A DNA stretch of 64,000 nt from Pedobacter namyangjuensis (GTDB lineage: Bacteria > Bacteroidota > Bacteroidia > Sphingobacteriales > Sphingobacteriaceae). The notes under the pieces were generated by a model. That model ran no database searches. It was given only the letters and a program-made list of their open reading frames with translations, and was not told the origin of the DNA. Of this stretch, positions 25,693 to 33,612 are shown piece by piece. The stretch lies in contig NZ_QMHQ01000003.1 of NCBI RefSeq assembly GCF_003313325.1, forward strand, positions 414,662 through 478,661, read 5' to 3'. The translations under genes were made by a program, and so were the position numbers. Position 1 is the first letter of the stretch, and the number at the start of each line of letters is the position of its first letter.

Positions 25693-25765
25693 AGCCCTGC
25701 TTTCTGTTGCAAGTCCTCTCCCGAAGAAAAATCGGGATTCGGGCTTTACACTTCAATCAGGTTTA
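25693..25765 (+). repeat. Dispersed repeat, diverged copy 4
   Basis: AGCCCTGCTTTCTGTTGCAA at the left, CGGGCTTTACACTTCAATCA then GGTTTA at the right, around a hairpin TCCCGAAGAAAAATCGGGA. It is related to the elements at 5066, 17318 and 17441. It occupies part of the 350-nt gap upstream of valS (25525-25874), in which I saw no gene. Confidence 0.65.
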
Positions 25766-25874
25766 TTTCACTTAATACAGTGCAATACATAAGTTAAAAG
25801 TCCGCTATCTGAAAATGGCTTAATGCTTAACAAATAAAAGCAATGTTAAGAAGAACTTGTGCTAAATCAGAGAC

Positions 25875-26504
25875 CTAAATTCCTTCAAAAACGTCATCCA
25901 GTTTTAAAACAAAACCTGGTAGTACTGAAGATCTAATTTCTTCGCTTAGTGTAAATATTTTAGAGGGTTGAAACTTTCCGGTGGCATCTAAAGTATAAAT
26001 CAAAATACTCTGATCACTTTGGCTAACTACCCAGTATTCTTTAACGCCAAATTCTTGGTAAACTTGGTATTTATTTAACAGTTCTTTTTTGTTATTTCCC
26101 GGAGATAAAATCTCTACTATAATGTCTGGTGCACCAATGCAACCTTTGTCATCAAGTTTAGTTAAATCGCAAATAACACAAATATCTGGCTGTAAGACGG
26201 TAAAAACATCCTTATCAGCCTTGCTAGTTTTAGGAAAACGAACATCAAAAGGAGCACCGTAAACTTTGCAAGGTTTATTTTTTAGAAAACTGTAAATTGG
26301 GTTAAACATAGCGCCAAAAATCTCTTGGTGTACGCGAGATGGCGCCGGGCTCATTTTAAAAATTTTCCCTTTAATTAATTCTACTCTTTCGTCAAAAAGC
26401 CAATTTAGGTAATGAGCATAACTATAGGTTAACGATTCGTCAATCTCGTTAAAACTGTAAATTTTCTCGTCAGTTAAATCCGGATATGTTTTATGAATAC
26501 TCAT
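25875..26504 (-). CDS. Uma2 family (DUF820) nuclease
   Basis: A 209-aa protein of the Uma2/DUF820 PD-(D/E)XK family. Key segments: RVELIKGKIFKMSPAPSRVHQ (N-terminal E..K helix/strand), LQPDICVICD (catalytic Asp), PDIIVEILSPGN (Glu of ExK-like motif) and KYQVYQEFGVKEYWVVSQ. Restriction-endonuclease-like; substrates are unknown. The chosen ATG at 26504 gives MSIHKTYPDLTDEK; the frame is open upstream into the P-type ATPase 3' end, but those residues do not look like the family. A perfect -7 box lies 5 nt upstream. Confidence 0.88.
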   Translation of the reverse strand: MSIHKTYPDLTDEKIYSFNEIDESLTYSYAHYLNWLFDERVELIKGKIFKMSPAPSRVHQEIFGAMFNPIYSFLKNKPCKVYGAPFDVRFPKTSKADKDVFTVLQPDICVICDLTKLDDKGCIGAPDIIVEILSPGNNKKELLNKYQVYQEFGVKEYWVVSQSDQSILIYTLDATGKFQPSKIFTLSEEIRSSVLPGFVLKLDDVFEGI

Positions 26505-26509
26505 ACACT

Positions 26510-26517
26510 CAAATATA
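26510..26517 (-). promoter_or_regulatory. -7 promoter box for the Uma2 gene
   Basis: TATATTTG on the minus strand, 8/8 match, 5 nt before the ATG: another predicted leaderless start. It also supports independent transcription of this gene after the ATPase. Confidence 0.55.
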
Positions 26518-26542
26518 CTTATTAATAGGCAGATAGAAAAAA

Positions 26543-28501
26543 CTAGAATTTCATTTTCTGGATTCTGATAGCATTTAAAATTGCTAAAAATGCCACGCCA
26601 ACGTCGGCAAAAACGGCTTCCCACATAGTTGCTAATCCGCCTGCGCCTAAAATTAAAACAATAGCCTTTACACCAAATGCCAAACCAATATTCTGATAAA
26701 CTACCCGTTTTGTAGCCCTGCCAATTTTTATAGCGGTAGCAATTTTGCTCGGTTGATCATTTTGTATTACCACATCTGCGGTTTCTATGGCAACATCACT
26801 TCCCATTGCACCCATCGCAATACCTAAATCGCTTAGTGCTAAAACCGGCGCATCATTTATCCCATCACCCGCAAAGGCGATTAAGTTTTTCTGGCTTTTA
26901 AGCTTTTCCAATCTGGCAACCTTATCTTCGGGCAACAAGTCTCCATAAGCTTTATCCAAACCTAGCTCTTTGGCAACTTTTTCGGTAATCGCAGTTTTAT
27001 CGCCACTTAACATTACAATCTGTGTTACGCCTAAAAGGTGTAGCTCGTCTATGGCGTACTTTGCGTCCTTTTTAATTTCATCAGCAATTATTACATAACC
27101 CACAAACTGATTATCAATTGCCATTACCACAGTAGTTTCAACTTCTTCATCAATAGCTTTAGGATAAGCTACATTTAGCTTCCTGAGCAGTTTAGTGTTA
27201 CCAACAGCAACTTTACGATTATTAATAACTGCGGTTAACCCATGTCCGGCAATTTCGGTTAGTTCGGCAACATCAAAAATGGCACCTTGGTTATGGTAGG
27301 CTACAATAGCTTTAGCGATGGGATGTGTAGATTTGGTTTCTGCAGAAGCTAAGTACTTAAAAAACTCGTCTTCTTGTAAGGATGTTTGTATGGTTTTTAC
27401 GTTAAAAACACCATGAGTTAAGGTCCCTGTTTTGTCCATAACTACGGTTTTTATTTGTGCTATGGTATCGAGAAAGCTCGAACCTTTAAACAAAATGCCA
27501 TTTGCAGAACCGGCACCGATACCTCCAAAATAGCCGAGAGGAATAGAAATTACCAACGCACAAGGGCAAGAGATAACCAAAAAAACCAACGATCGGTAAA
27601 GCCAAGTTTTAAATTGGTAGTCGGCTACAAAAAAGTAAGGCAAAATAATTAGTGCAACTGCCAGAAAGAAAACAATAGGCGTGTAAATTTTCGCAAACTT
27701 TCTAATAAACAACTCGGTTTTCGCCTTGCGTGAGGTTGCAGATTGTACCATTTCTAAAATTCTAGATAAAGCACTATCGGCAAACTCTTTAGTTACCTTT
27801 ACATCCACCACTTTATCAAGGTTAAGCATGCCGGCCAAAACCTCTTCTCCTTTTTTAACTGTTCTTGGTGTACTTTCGCCAGTTAACGCAGCCGTATTGA
27901 AACTTGCACTGTCGCTTAGCAAAACCCCGTCTAAAGCAGATTTATCGCCAACTTTTAGTTGGATTGTTTCTCCTATGCTAACCTCTTTTGGTTTTACGGT
28001 TATAAATCTGCCGTCCCTAAAAACGTTTGCTGTTTCGGGTCTCACATCTAGCAATGCTTTGATATTTTTTTTGGCACCGCTTACCGCGGCCCCTTGAAAT
28101 AATTCGCCAACGGTGTAAAACAACATCACAGCAACCGCTTCCGGATATTCGCCCAATGCAAGTGCTCCAATGGTTGCTAGGCCCATCAGTAAAAACTCGG
28201 TAAATATCTCACCTCTGGTTATGGTAAAAAATGCTTCTTTAAGAACCGGGTAAGCTACCGGAATATATGCCAACAAATACCATATTAACCTAATCGGTTG
28301 TTCAAAAAAGCTAATCTTAAAATAATCTAATGCAATACCGACGAGCAAAAACAGCAAGCTAAATATTGATGGAAGATAGGTTTTAAATGCACTTGCATCT
28401 CCGTGATCGTGGTCGTGCTCTCCATCGTGATCGTGGCTTTGTTCATGTTGATGGCTATGGCTACAGCAACTATCGTCGGCTTTAATATCGTGTTTGTGCA
28501 T
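26543..28501 (-). CDS. Heavy-metal P1B-type ATPase (Zn/Cd exporter type)
   Basis: A 652-aa P-type ATPase. A His-rich cytosolic tail (residues 2-36, many HDH/HSH repeats) replaces a heavy-metal-associated domain. Membrane signature SCPCALVIS (CPC, about residue 317), phosphorylation loop DKTGTLTHG (about 357), STHPIAKAI (HP motif), GDGINDAP hinge. The His-rich tail and CPC favour Zn2+/Cd2+/Co2+ export (ZntA/CadA type) rather than copper, an inference. ATP hydrolysis drives efflux across the inner membrane. A consensus -7 box lies about 20 nt upstream. No metal-responsive regulator is adjacent. Confidence 0.93.
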   Translation of the reverse strand: MHKHDIKADDSCCSHSHQHEQSHDHDGEHDHDHGDASAFKTYLPSIFSLLFLLVGIALDYFKISFFEQPIRLIWYLLAYIPVAYPVLKEAFFTITRGEIFTEFLLMGLATIGALALGEYPEAVAVMLFYTVGELFQGAAVSGAKKNIKALLDVRPETANVFRDGRFITVKPKEVSIGETIQLKVGDKSALDGVLLSDSASFNTAALTGESTPRTVKKGEEVLAGMLNLDKVVDVKVTKEFADSALSRILEMVQSATSRKAKTELFIRKFAKIYTPIVFFLAVALIILPYFFVADYQFKTWLYRSLVFLVISCPCALVISIPLGYFGGIGAGSANGILFKGSSFLDTIAQIKTVVMDKTGTLTHGVFNVKTIQTSLQEDEFFKYLASAETKSTHPIAKAIVAYHNQGAIFDVAELTEIAGHGLTAVINNRKVAVGNTKLLRKLNVAYPKAIDEEVETTVVMAIDNQFVGYVIIADEIKKDAKYAIDELHLLGVTQIVMLSGDKTAITEKVAKELGLDKAYGDLLPEDKVARLEKLKSQKNLIAFAGDGINDAPVLALSDLGIAMGAMGSDVAIETADVVIQNDQPSKIATAIKIGRATKRVVYQNIGLAFGVKAIVLILGAGGLATMWEAVFADVGVAFLAILNAIRIQKMKF

Positions 28502-28521
28502 AAGGAATTTATAGGATTAAT

Positions 28522-28529
28522 CAAATCTA
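28522..28529 (-). promoter_or_regulatory. -7 promoter box for the P-type ATPase
   Basis: TAGATTTG on the minus strand, 8/8 match to TAnnTTTG, 20 nt before the ATG. Confidence 0.5.
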
Positions 28530-28623
28530 CGTATTTAACAAACTAATGCCTAACACCTATTTTTTTCGTAACACACAATAAAAGATGTTAAAAAATGTTA
28601 AATAACTATAAAACTTCAAAAAC

Positions 28624-28710
28624 ATGAAATCGTTCAGGTTATCAATCTTCAATAACGAGATTTTTCGCAAGTTTAGCTTGAGTAGAATTTATTATTGGTT
28701 TAACAAGTAA
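28624..28710 (+). CDS. Possible 28-residue peptide
   Basis: ATG-initiated frame encoding a basic, aromatic-rich 28-aa peptide: starts MKSFRLSIFNNE, ends SRIYYWFNK, then TAA. It is located in the 277-nt divergent region upstream of the M13 peptidase gene. There is no recognised promoter. A second tiny frame with a similar basic/aromatic end is at 39301-39378. Coding is uncertain. Confidence 0.25.
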   Translation: MKSFRLSIFNNEIFRKFSLSRIYYWFNK

Positions 28711-28778
28711 TATTTCTATTAACATCTCTTTGGTTTAAGCTCGATTTGCTACTTTTCCGCTTTAAAGGATTATAAAGT

Positions 28779-30815
28779 ATGAAAGTTCAAATGAAGAGCT
28801 ATTTTGCTGCACTCGGCATAATGGCATGTAGTTTTACAGTAAATGCCCAAAACGCTCCCAAAAAATTTATCGACCCAGCTAACATGGATCTTACCGTTAA
28901 GCCAGGTGACGATTTTTATCAATATGCTAGCGGCACCTGGATTAAGAACAATCCAGTACCTGCAAAAGAAACCAGGTGGGGATCTTTTAACGAGTTACGT
29001 GAGTTTAATGCGCAGGCCGTAAAGGGATTAGTAGAAACTGCAGTTGCAGATAAGTCTGCGCCCGCAGGCTCCGTTACTAAACGCGTTGGAGATTTCTATG
29101 CGGCTGCAATGGACAGTATTACTATTGAAAAATTAGGATATACGCCAATTAAAGCTGAACTTGAAAAGCTAAAACAAATCAACGATTTGCAAGGTATATT
29201 AAGCCATGCTAATTATATGCGTACAAACGGAATTGGTGGCGCATTATTTGGATTTGGAATTGGTCAGGACCGCAAAAATGTAAATAAATACATGGTAAAT
29301 ATATCGCAGGGCGGAACCACGCTTAGCGATAGAGATTACTACTTGAATAATGATAGCAGAAGTGTTAAAATAAGGGATGCGTATCATACCTACATCACCA
29401 CTTTATTTAAGTTAATTGGTTATTCCGCCACAGTTGCAGAGCAAAAATCGAGAACTATTTTTGATATAGAGAAAGCACTTTCAGAAGCGCAAATGACTCG
29501 CTTAGAAATGCGTGACCCTTACAAAACCTACAACAAATTAACTATTGCCGAGCTTAACAAGCTTACACCTAATATCAATTGGACAAATACTTTAACACAA
29601 CTTAAAGTAAATGGCCAGGATACCGTTTTGGTAAATTCAACAAGCTTTTTTAGAAGTTTGGATAACTTATTGACCTCAACTTCTGTTGCCAACTGGAAAA
29701 CTTATTTAGAATGGAATATTTTAAAAAGCGCTGCAGGCAATTTAAGTTCTCCTTTTGTAAAAGCCAATTTCGCATTTACACAAGCACAAACTGGTCAAAA
29801 GGTTCAAACCCCTCGCTGGCAAACAATGTCTTCGCTAACTGACAGAACTATTGGTGAGCTATTAGGCCAACTTTATGTAGACAAATATTTTAAACCAGAA
29901 GCAAAGGCACGTATGGATGTAATGATCGAAAACTTGCGCAAAGCTTTCGAAATTCGCATTAAAGGCTTGGAGTGGATGAGTGATGAAACAAAACAAAAAG
30001 CTTTGGAAAAACTTTATGCTTTTACACCAAAAGTTGGTTATACTACAAAATGGAGAAACTACGATGGTTTAGTAATTAATAGAGGTACTTATTTACAAAA
30101 CCTAATTAATGCAAGTAAATGGGCATACAACGAAAACGTAAACCAATTAGGCAAGCCTGTTGACAGGGAACGTTTTGGAATGACACCCCCAACGGTTAAC
30201 GCATCGTACAGTCCAACCATGAATTCGATTACTTTCCCTGCTGGTATCCTACAATTTCCTTTTTTCCACCCCGATGCTGATGATGCATTAAATTATGGTG
30301 GTATCGGCGCAGTTATTGGCCACGAAATGAGTCATGGTTTTGACGACTCTGGTAGCCAATATGATAAAGATGGCAACCTTAAAAACTGGTGGACGGCAGA
30401 AGATAGAAAGAAATTTGAGGAAAGAACCAAACAATTGGGCGAACAATTTGACAGCTATACCGTATTAGATACCATACATGTAAATGGCAAGTTTACAATG
30501 GGCGAAAACATTGGCGATCTGGGTGGTCTAAATGCTGCCTACACAGCTTTCAAGATGACAAAACAAGGTCAAAGTGATGAAAAAATTGATGGTTTTACAC
30601 CAGATCAACGTTTCTTTTTAGCGTGGGCGCAGGTTTGGAGAGGTAACATTTTACCAGATAATGCGGCGCAACTAATTAAAACCGATACGCACTCGCCTGG
30701 TCCGTACCGCACAATTGGTGCACCAGTAAACATGGACGCTTGGTATAAAGCATTTGACGTACAACCTGGCGACAAACTTTACAAAAAACCAGAAGATAGA
30801 ATTAGGTTGTGGTAG
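28779..30815 (+). CDS. M13 family metallopeptidase (neprilysin-like)
   Basis: A 678-aa exported zinc endopeptidase of the M13 (PepO/neprilysin) family. Signal peptide ends near VNAQ; the N-terminal domain starts with the family's DLTVKPGDDFYQYASGTW; the catalytic motif VIGHEMSHGFDDSGSQYD (HExxH, about residue 510) and third zinc ligand in GENIGDLGG (ExxxD, about 570) are intact; the C-terminus ends DRIRLW, like the CxxW region of the family. Substrates are short peptides, probably in the periplasm. An in-frame ATG four codons later (28791) would also give a signal peptide. Confidence 0.95.
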   Translation: MKVQMKSYFAALGIMACSFTVNAQNAPKKFIDPANMDLTVKPGDDFYQYASGTWIKNNPVPAKETRWGSFNELREFNAQAVKGLVETAVADKSAPAGSVTKRVGDFYAAAMDSITIEKLGYTPIKAELEKLKQINDLQGILSHANYMRTNGIGGALFGFGIGQDRKNVNKYMVNISQGGTTLSDRDYYLNNDSRSVKIRDAYHTYITTLFKLIGYSATVAEQKSRTIFDIEKALSEAQMTRLEMRDPYKTYNKLTIAELNKLTPNINWTNTLTQLKVNGQDTVLVNSTSFFRSLDNLLTSTSVANWKTYLEWNILKSAAGNLSSPFVKANFAFTQAQTGQKVQTPRWQTMSSLTDRTIGELLGQLYVDKYFKPEAKARMDVMIENLRKAFEIRIKGLEWMSDETKQKALEKLYAFTPKVGYTTKWRNYDGLVINRGTYLQNLINASKWAYNENVNQLGKPVDRERFGMTPPTVNASYSPTMNSITFPAGILQFPFFHPDADDALNYGGIGAVIGHEMSHGFDDSGSQYDKDGNLKNWWTAEDRKKFEERTKQLGEQFDSYTVLDTIHVNGKFTMGENIGDLGGLNAAYTAFKMTKQGQSDEKIDGFTPDQRFFLAWAQVWRGNILPDNAAQLIKTDTHSPGPYRTIGAPVNMDAWYKAFDVQPGDKLYKKPEDRIRLW

Positions 30816-30841
30816 TTTTTTAACTGTAAAATAATTTACAA

Positions 30842-30948
30842 CCGTCATTTCGAGAGACTAAGGCTAGGAAAAATCTATAACAATATTGGCATTGCGCTAA
30901 CATTAGAAATTTTCCACCGATAGAAATTTTATCGAAATGACGGTTTTT
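30842..30948. repeat. Palindromic repeat CCGTCATTTCGA...TCGAAATGACGG
   Basis: Terminal inverted repeats of 12 bp (30842-30853 and 30932-30943) bound a 102-nt element with further internal complementarity (GAAAAATCTAT / ATTAGAAATTTTCC region). The right arm is followed by TTTTTTA, so it can act as terminator of the M13 peptidase gene. It is a separate family from the CGTCATTGCGAGG repeat of the his region. Confidence 0.8.
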
Positions 30949-30973
30949 TATATTGCTTACAAACACGATAAAT

Positions 30974-31363
30974 ATGGAAAACGAAAAAACTGCATTCTTG
31001 TTAACTAGATTTGGCTTGGCTGCCAGTATGTTTACACACGGATTGGTACGACTTCCGAAACTAGAAACTTTTAGCAATTGGATGGTTGGCAATTTTGAAA
31101 AATCTCTTTTGCCCAAAATCCTTGTTTTACCTTTCAGTTATGTTTTGCCAGTGCTAGAATTTGCTTTAGGCCTATTTCTGATTTTCGGATTGCTTACCAA
31201 ACAAACCTTGATTGCAGGTGCTGCAATTATGATTGTATTAATTTTCGGTTCAGGCATGATTGAGGAATGGAACTCTATTCCATCACAGTTGATACACTTA
31301 GGCTTTTTTGTCGTTTTACTTCTGTTTTTAAAGTATAATAGCTTTTGCTTAGATAAAAATTAG
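30974..31363 (+). CDS. DoxX family membrane protein
   Basis: A 129-aa protein with four membrane helices (about residues 7-25, 48-67, 75-97 and 103-121), a typical DoxX layout: LTRFGLAASMFTHGLVRLPKL at the N-terminus and PVLEFALGLFLIFGLLTKQTLIAGA in the middle. DoxX proteins are linked to quinol/thiosulfate or redox functions; the exact role here is unknown. ATG at 30974 chosen over a TTG seven codons upstream that lies next to the palindromic repeat. It ends 1 nt from the convergent MmcQ/YjbR gene. Confidence 0.8.
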   Translation: MENEKTAFLLTRFGLAASMFTHGLVRLPKLETFSNWMVGNFEKSLLPKILVLPFSYVLPVLEFALGLFLIFGLLTKQTLIAGAAIMIVLIFGSGMIEEWNSIPSQLIHLGFFVVLLLFLKYNSFCLDKN

Positions 31364-31364
31364 G

Positions 31365-31703
31365 CTAATTGTACTTTTCTCTAATCTTCTTTGGCAATTT
31401 GGCTAAAACCAATGCCCTAGAGGTTTCTACACGCTCTTTTAATTCGTTATCATTTAAAACTTCTAGATTTTCTACCTGTACCCATTGTCTTTTTGCGAGG
31501 TGAAATGCTTGCTGAATTCCATCGCGAGCGGTTAGCTCATCAAATTCTTCCGGAGTACATTTAGTTGAAAATCGGTTCCCATCGTCAATCGCGATGATAA
31601 CAAATATCTTTTCTTCGATCATAAAACAAAGATGGTCCCATTTCATACCTTCGGTGGTACCGGGCAGACTTAAACAAAATTCTCTAAAAGTTTCAATATC
31701 CAT
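31365..31703 (-). CDS. MmcQ/YjbR family protein
   Basis: A 112-aa protein of the MmcQ/YjbR (cyaY-like DNA-binding fold) family: MDIETFREFCLSLPGTTEGMKWDHLCFMIEEKIF and STKCTPEEFDELTARDGIQ, followed by QWVQVE, are the family's conserved segments. Some members bind DNA; the role is not defined. The ATG at 31703 is preferred over an upstream in-frame codon; a 7/8 -7 box (TATCTTTA, 31708-31715) is 4 nt before it. It is convergent with DoxX, with no room for a terminator between them. Confidence 0.88.
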   Translation of the reverse strand: MDIETFREFCLSLPGTTEGMKWDHLCFMIEEKIFVIIAIDDGNRFSTKCTPEEFDELTARDGIQQAFHLAKRQWVQVENLEVLNDNELKERVETSRALVLAKLPKKIREKYN

Positions 31704-31830
31704 AAGGTAAAGATAAAGGATCATGTATAAAGGACAAAGACTTTTACGTGGCCTGCATTTTACATTTAGAATGTAGTTTTAATAGTTAAGCAAACGAATT
31801 TACTGCGCTCAACAATCCAGTAATTTAATT

Positions 31831-31838
31831 TAATTTTG
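31831..31838 (+). promoter_or_regulatory. -7 promoter box for mnmD
   Basis: TAATTTTG, 8/8 match, only 4 nt before the ATG at 31843, predicting transcription start at or near the A of ATG. Confidence 0.55.
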
Positions 31839-31842
31839 CATC

Positions 31843-32514
31843 ATGAATATCCTTACTCCTACCGCTGATGGTTCTAACACCTTATTTAACGAAACCATTG
31901 GCGAGCACTACCATTCTGCACACGGTGCTTTACAAGAAAGCAGACATGTATTTATAAACGCTGGTTTAAAACATGTTATCGGACAAAAAGACACTAGCAA
32001 AATATCAGTTTTGGAGGTAGGCTTTGGCACAGGATTAAATTTTATTTTAAGCTTTTCGCATTGCGAAGAAAACTTTGTGAGGCTAAATTACACAGGCATT
32101 GAAGCTTTTCCGCTAACGCGAGAAGTATTGGATGAAACTGGTTATAAAGCTTATGTGCCAGCAGCTATTTGGGACAAATTCATCAACAAATACGATGATG
32201 CTATAAACAGTGCTCAAACATTATCATCGCATTGCGATTTAAAAATAGCGCATACTAAGCTGGATGAATTTAAAACCGACCAAAGATTTGACATAGTTTA
32301 TTACGACGCTTTTTCTGTACAGCACCAGCCAGAAATGTGGACTGATGAAATTATAAACCAAGTTTGCAATTTGATTAAACCAGGTGGCGTTTTTGTAAGC
32401 TACGCCATTACCGGAAAGTTAAAACGAGCCGTTAAGGCTTGCGGTTTTATAATAGAAAAACTACCGGGAGCGCCAGGAAAACGCGAAATGCTAAGAGCGA
32501 CTAAATTAGCTTAG
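31843..32514 (+). CDS. mnmD: tRNA 5-methylaminomethyl-2-thiouridine methyltransferase (MnmD type)
   Basis: A 223-aa SAM-dependent methyltransferase equal to the MnmC N-terminal (methyltransferase) half, without the oxidase half. SAM-binding loop VLEVGFGTGLNFIL (about residues 55-68), acidic loop YTGIEAFPL, and the family's YYDAFSVQHQPEMWT (about 150-165) are clear. It methylates the wobble uridine modification nm5s2U to mnm5s2U in tRNAs for Lys, Glu and Gln. Single-domain MnmD is the usual form in Bacteroidota. Confidence 0.9.
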   Translation: MNILTPTADGSNTLFNETIGEHYHSAHGALQESRHVFINAGLKHVIGQKDTSKISVLEVGFGTGLNFILSFSHCEENFVRLNYTGIEAFPLTREVLDETGYKAYVPAAIWDKFINKYDDAINSAQTLSSHCDLKIAHTKLDEFKTDQRFDIVYYDAFSVQHQPEMWTDEIINQVCNLIKPGGVFVSYAITGKLKRAVKACGFIIEKLPGAPGKREMLRATKLA

Positions 32515-32596
32515 CATTTCAATTTTACAATTTACCAACTATAAGTACAAACTGAAACCTGTTTTTTGTGTTAGCTAATCATCAACATTATTAAAC

Positions 32597-33544
32597 ATGG
32601 AAAAAGTTAAATTAGGAAGTACGGATTTAGAGATTGTACCTATAGTTTTCGGCGGAAACGTTTTCGGTTGGACGATAGACGAACAAAAATCTATAGAAAT
32701 ATTAGATCACTTTGTGGCTGAAGGATTCAATTTTATTGATACTGCAGATGTTTACTCTACTTGGAAGCCCGGAAATAGTGGTGGCGAGTCTGAAACGATT
32801 ATTGGGAACTGGCTGAAAAAACGTGGCCGTCGTCATGACATTATCCTCTCTACAAAAGTTGGTTCTGATATGGGCAGCGGAAAATCATTAAAGAAAAACT
32901 ACATTATCGGTGCGGTTGAAGAATCTTTAAAACGCTTGCAAACAGATTATATCGATTTATATTTTTCTCATTTCGATGATGAAGACACCAGCGTGGAAGA
33001 GCCCTTACAAGCTTATGAAACGCTAATAAAAGAAGGAAAAGTGAGGTGGATTGGGGCATCAAACTTTTCGCCAGAAAGACTAAAGGAAGCCTTGGTAGCT
33101 TCAAGCAAACATAATTTGCCTCAATATCAGGTTTACCAGCCCGGCTACAATTTAATCGACAGGGCAGAATTTGAAAAAGAACATCAGCAAATTTGTAATG
33201 ATTTTGGTTTAGGAGTTATATCGTATTTTTCTTTGGCTAGCGGATTTTTAACGGGAAAATACCGTAGCGAAGCTGATTTGGAGAAAAGCGCCAGAGGGGG
33301 CGGAATTAAAAAGTATTTAAACCAAAGAGGTTTTGATATTTTAAACGCATTAGATAATGTGGCTGAAAAACACAAGAGCAAGCCTGCATCTGTTGCACTT
33401 GCTTGGTTAATCCAAAACCCTTCGGTTACAGCACCAATTGCTAGCGTTACCAGCTTGCAACAATTAGCTTCGTTTAAAGAAGCGATAAATATTAAGTTAA
33501 ATGATGAAGAAATTGCGTTATTAAACGAAGCTAGTAGTTATTAG
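32597..33544 (+). CDS. Aldo/keto reductase
   Basis: A 315-aa NADPH-dependent reductase. Catalytic tetrad residues are recognisable: Asp in FIDTADVYSTW (Asp and Tyr), Lys in ILSTKVG and His in LYFSHFDDEDT; the NADP loop is IASVTSLQQLASFKEA near the C-terminus. It resembles the YghZ/general-stress class of single-domain AKRs acting on aldehydes and ketones. Its substrate is unknown. A hairpin terminator follows 22 nt after the stop. Confidence 0.92.
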   Translation: MEKVKLGSTDLEIVPIVFGGNVFGWTIDEQKSIEILDHFVAEGFNFIDTADVYSTWKPGNSGGESETIIGNWLKKRGRRHDIILSTKVGSDMGSGKSLKKNYIIGAVEESLKRLQTDYIDLYFSHFDDEDTSVEEPLQAYETLIKEGKVRWIGASNFSPERLKEALVASSKHNLPQYQVYQPGYNLIDRAEFEKEHQQICNDFGLGVISYFSLASGFLTGKYRSEADLEKSARGGGIKKYLNQRGFDILNALDNVAEKHKSKPASVALAWLIQNPSVTAPIASVTSLQQLASFKEAINIKLNDEEIALLNEASSY

Positions 33545-33565
33545 AAAAAATATACTGCTATATTT

Positions 33566-33600
33566 AAGTGCCAGAAAATTTACCTTTTGGCACTTTTTAT
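33566..33600 (+). terminator. Terminator of the aldo/keto reductase gene
   Basis: AAGTGCCA (33566-33573) pairs with TGGCACTT (33588-33595), followed by TTTATTT. It lies just upstream of the AI-2E permease start, so an in-frame GTG within the stem (33568) is unlikely to be used. Confidence 0.75.
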
Positions 33601-33612
33601 TTGCACCAAATC

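Noticed and set aside
26505..26624. Upstream in-frame extension of the Uma2 gene into the P-type ATPase end
   Set aside because: The added 40 residues do not match the family N-terminus and overlap the coding end of the ATPase; a -7 box and family-like ATG lie at 26504.
33568..33612. GTG start for the AI-2E permease
   Set aside because: The GTG lies within a terminator stem; the ATG at 33613 gives the family N-terminus.
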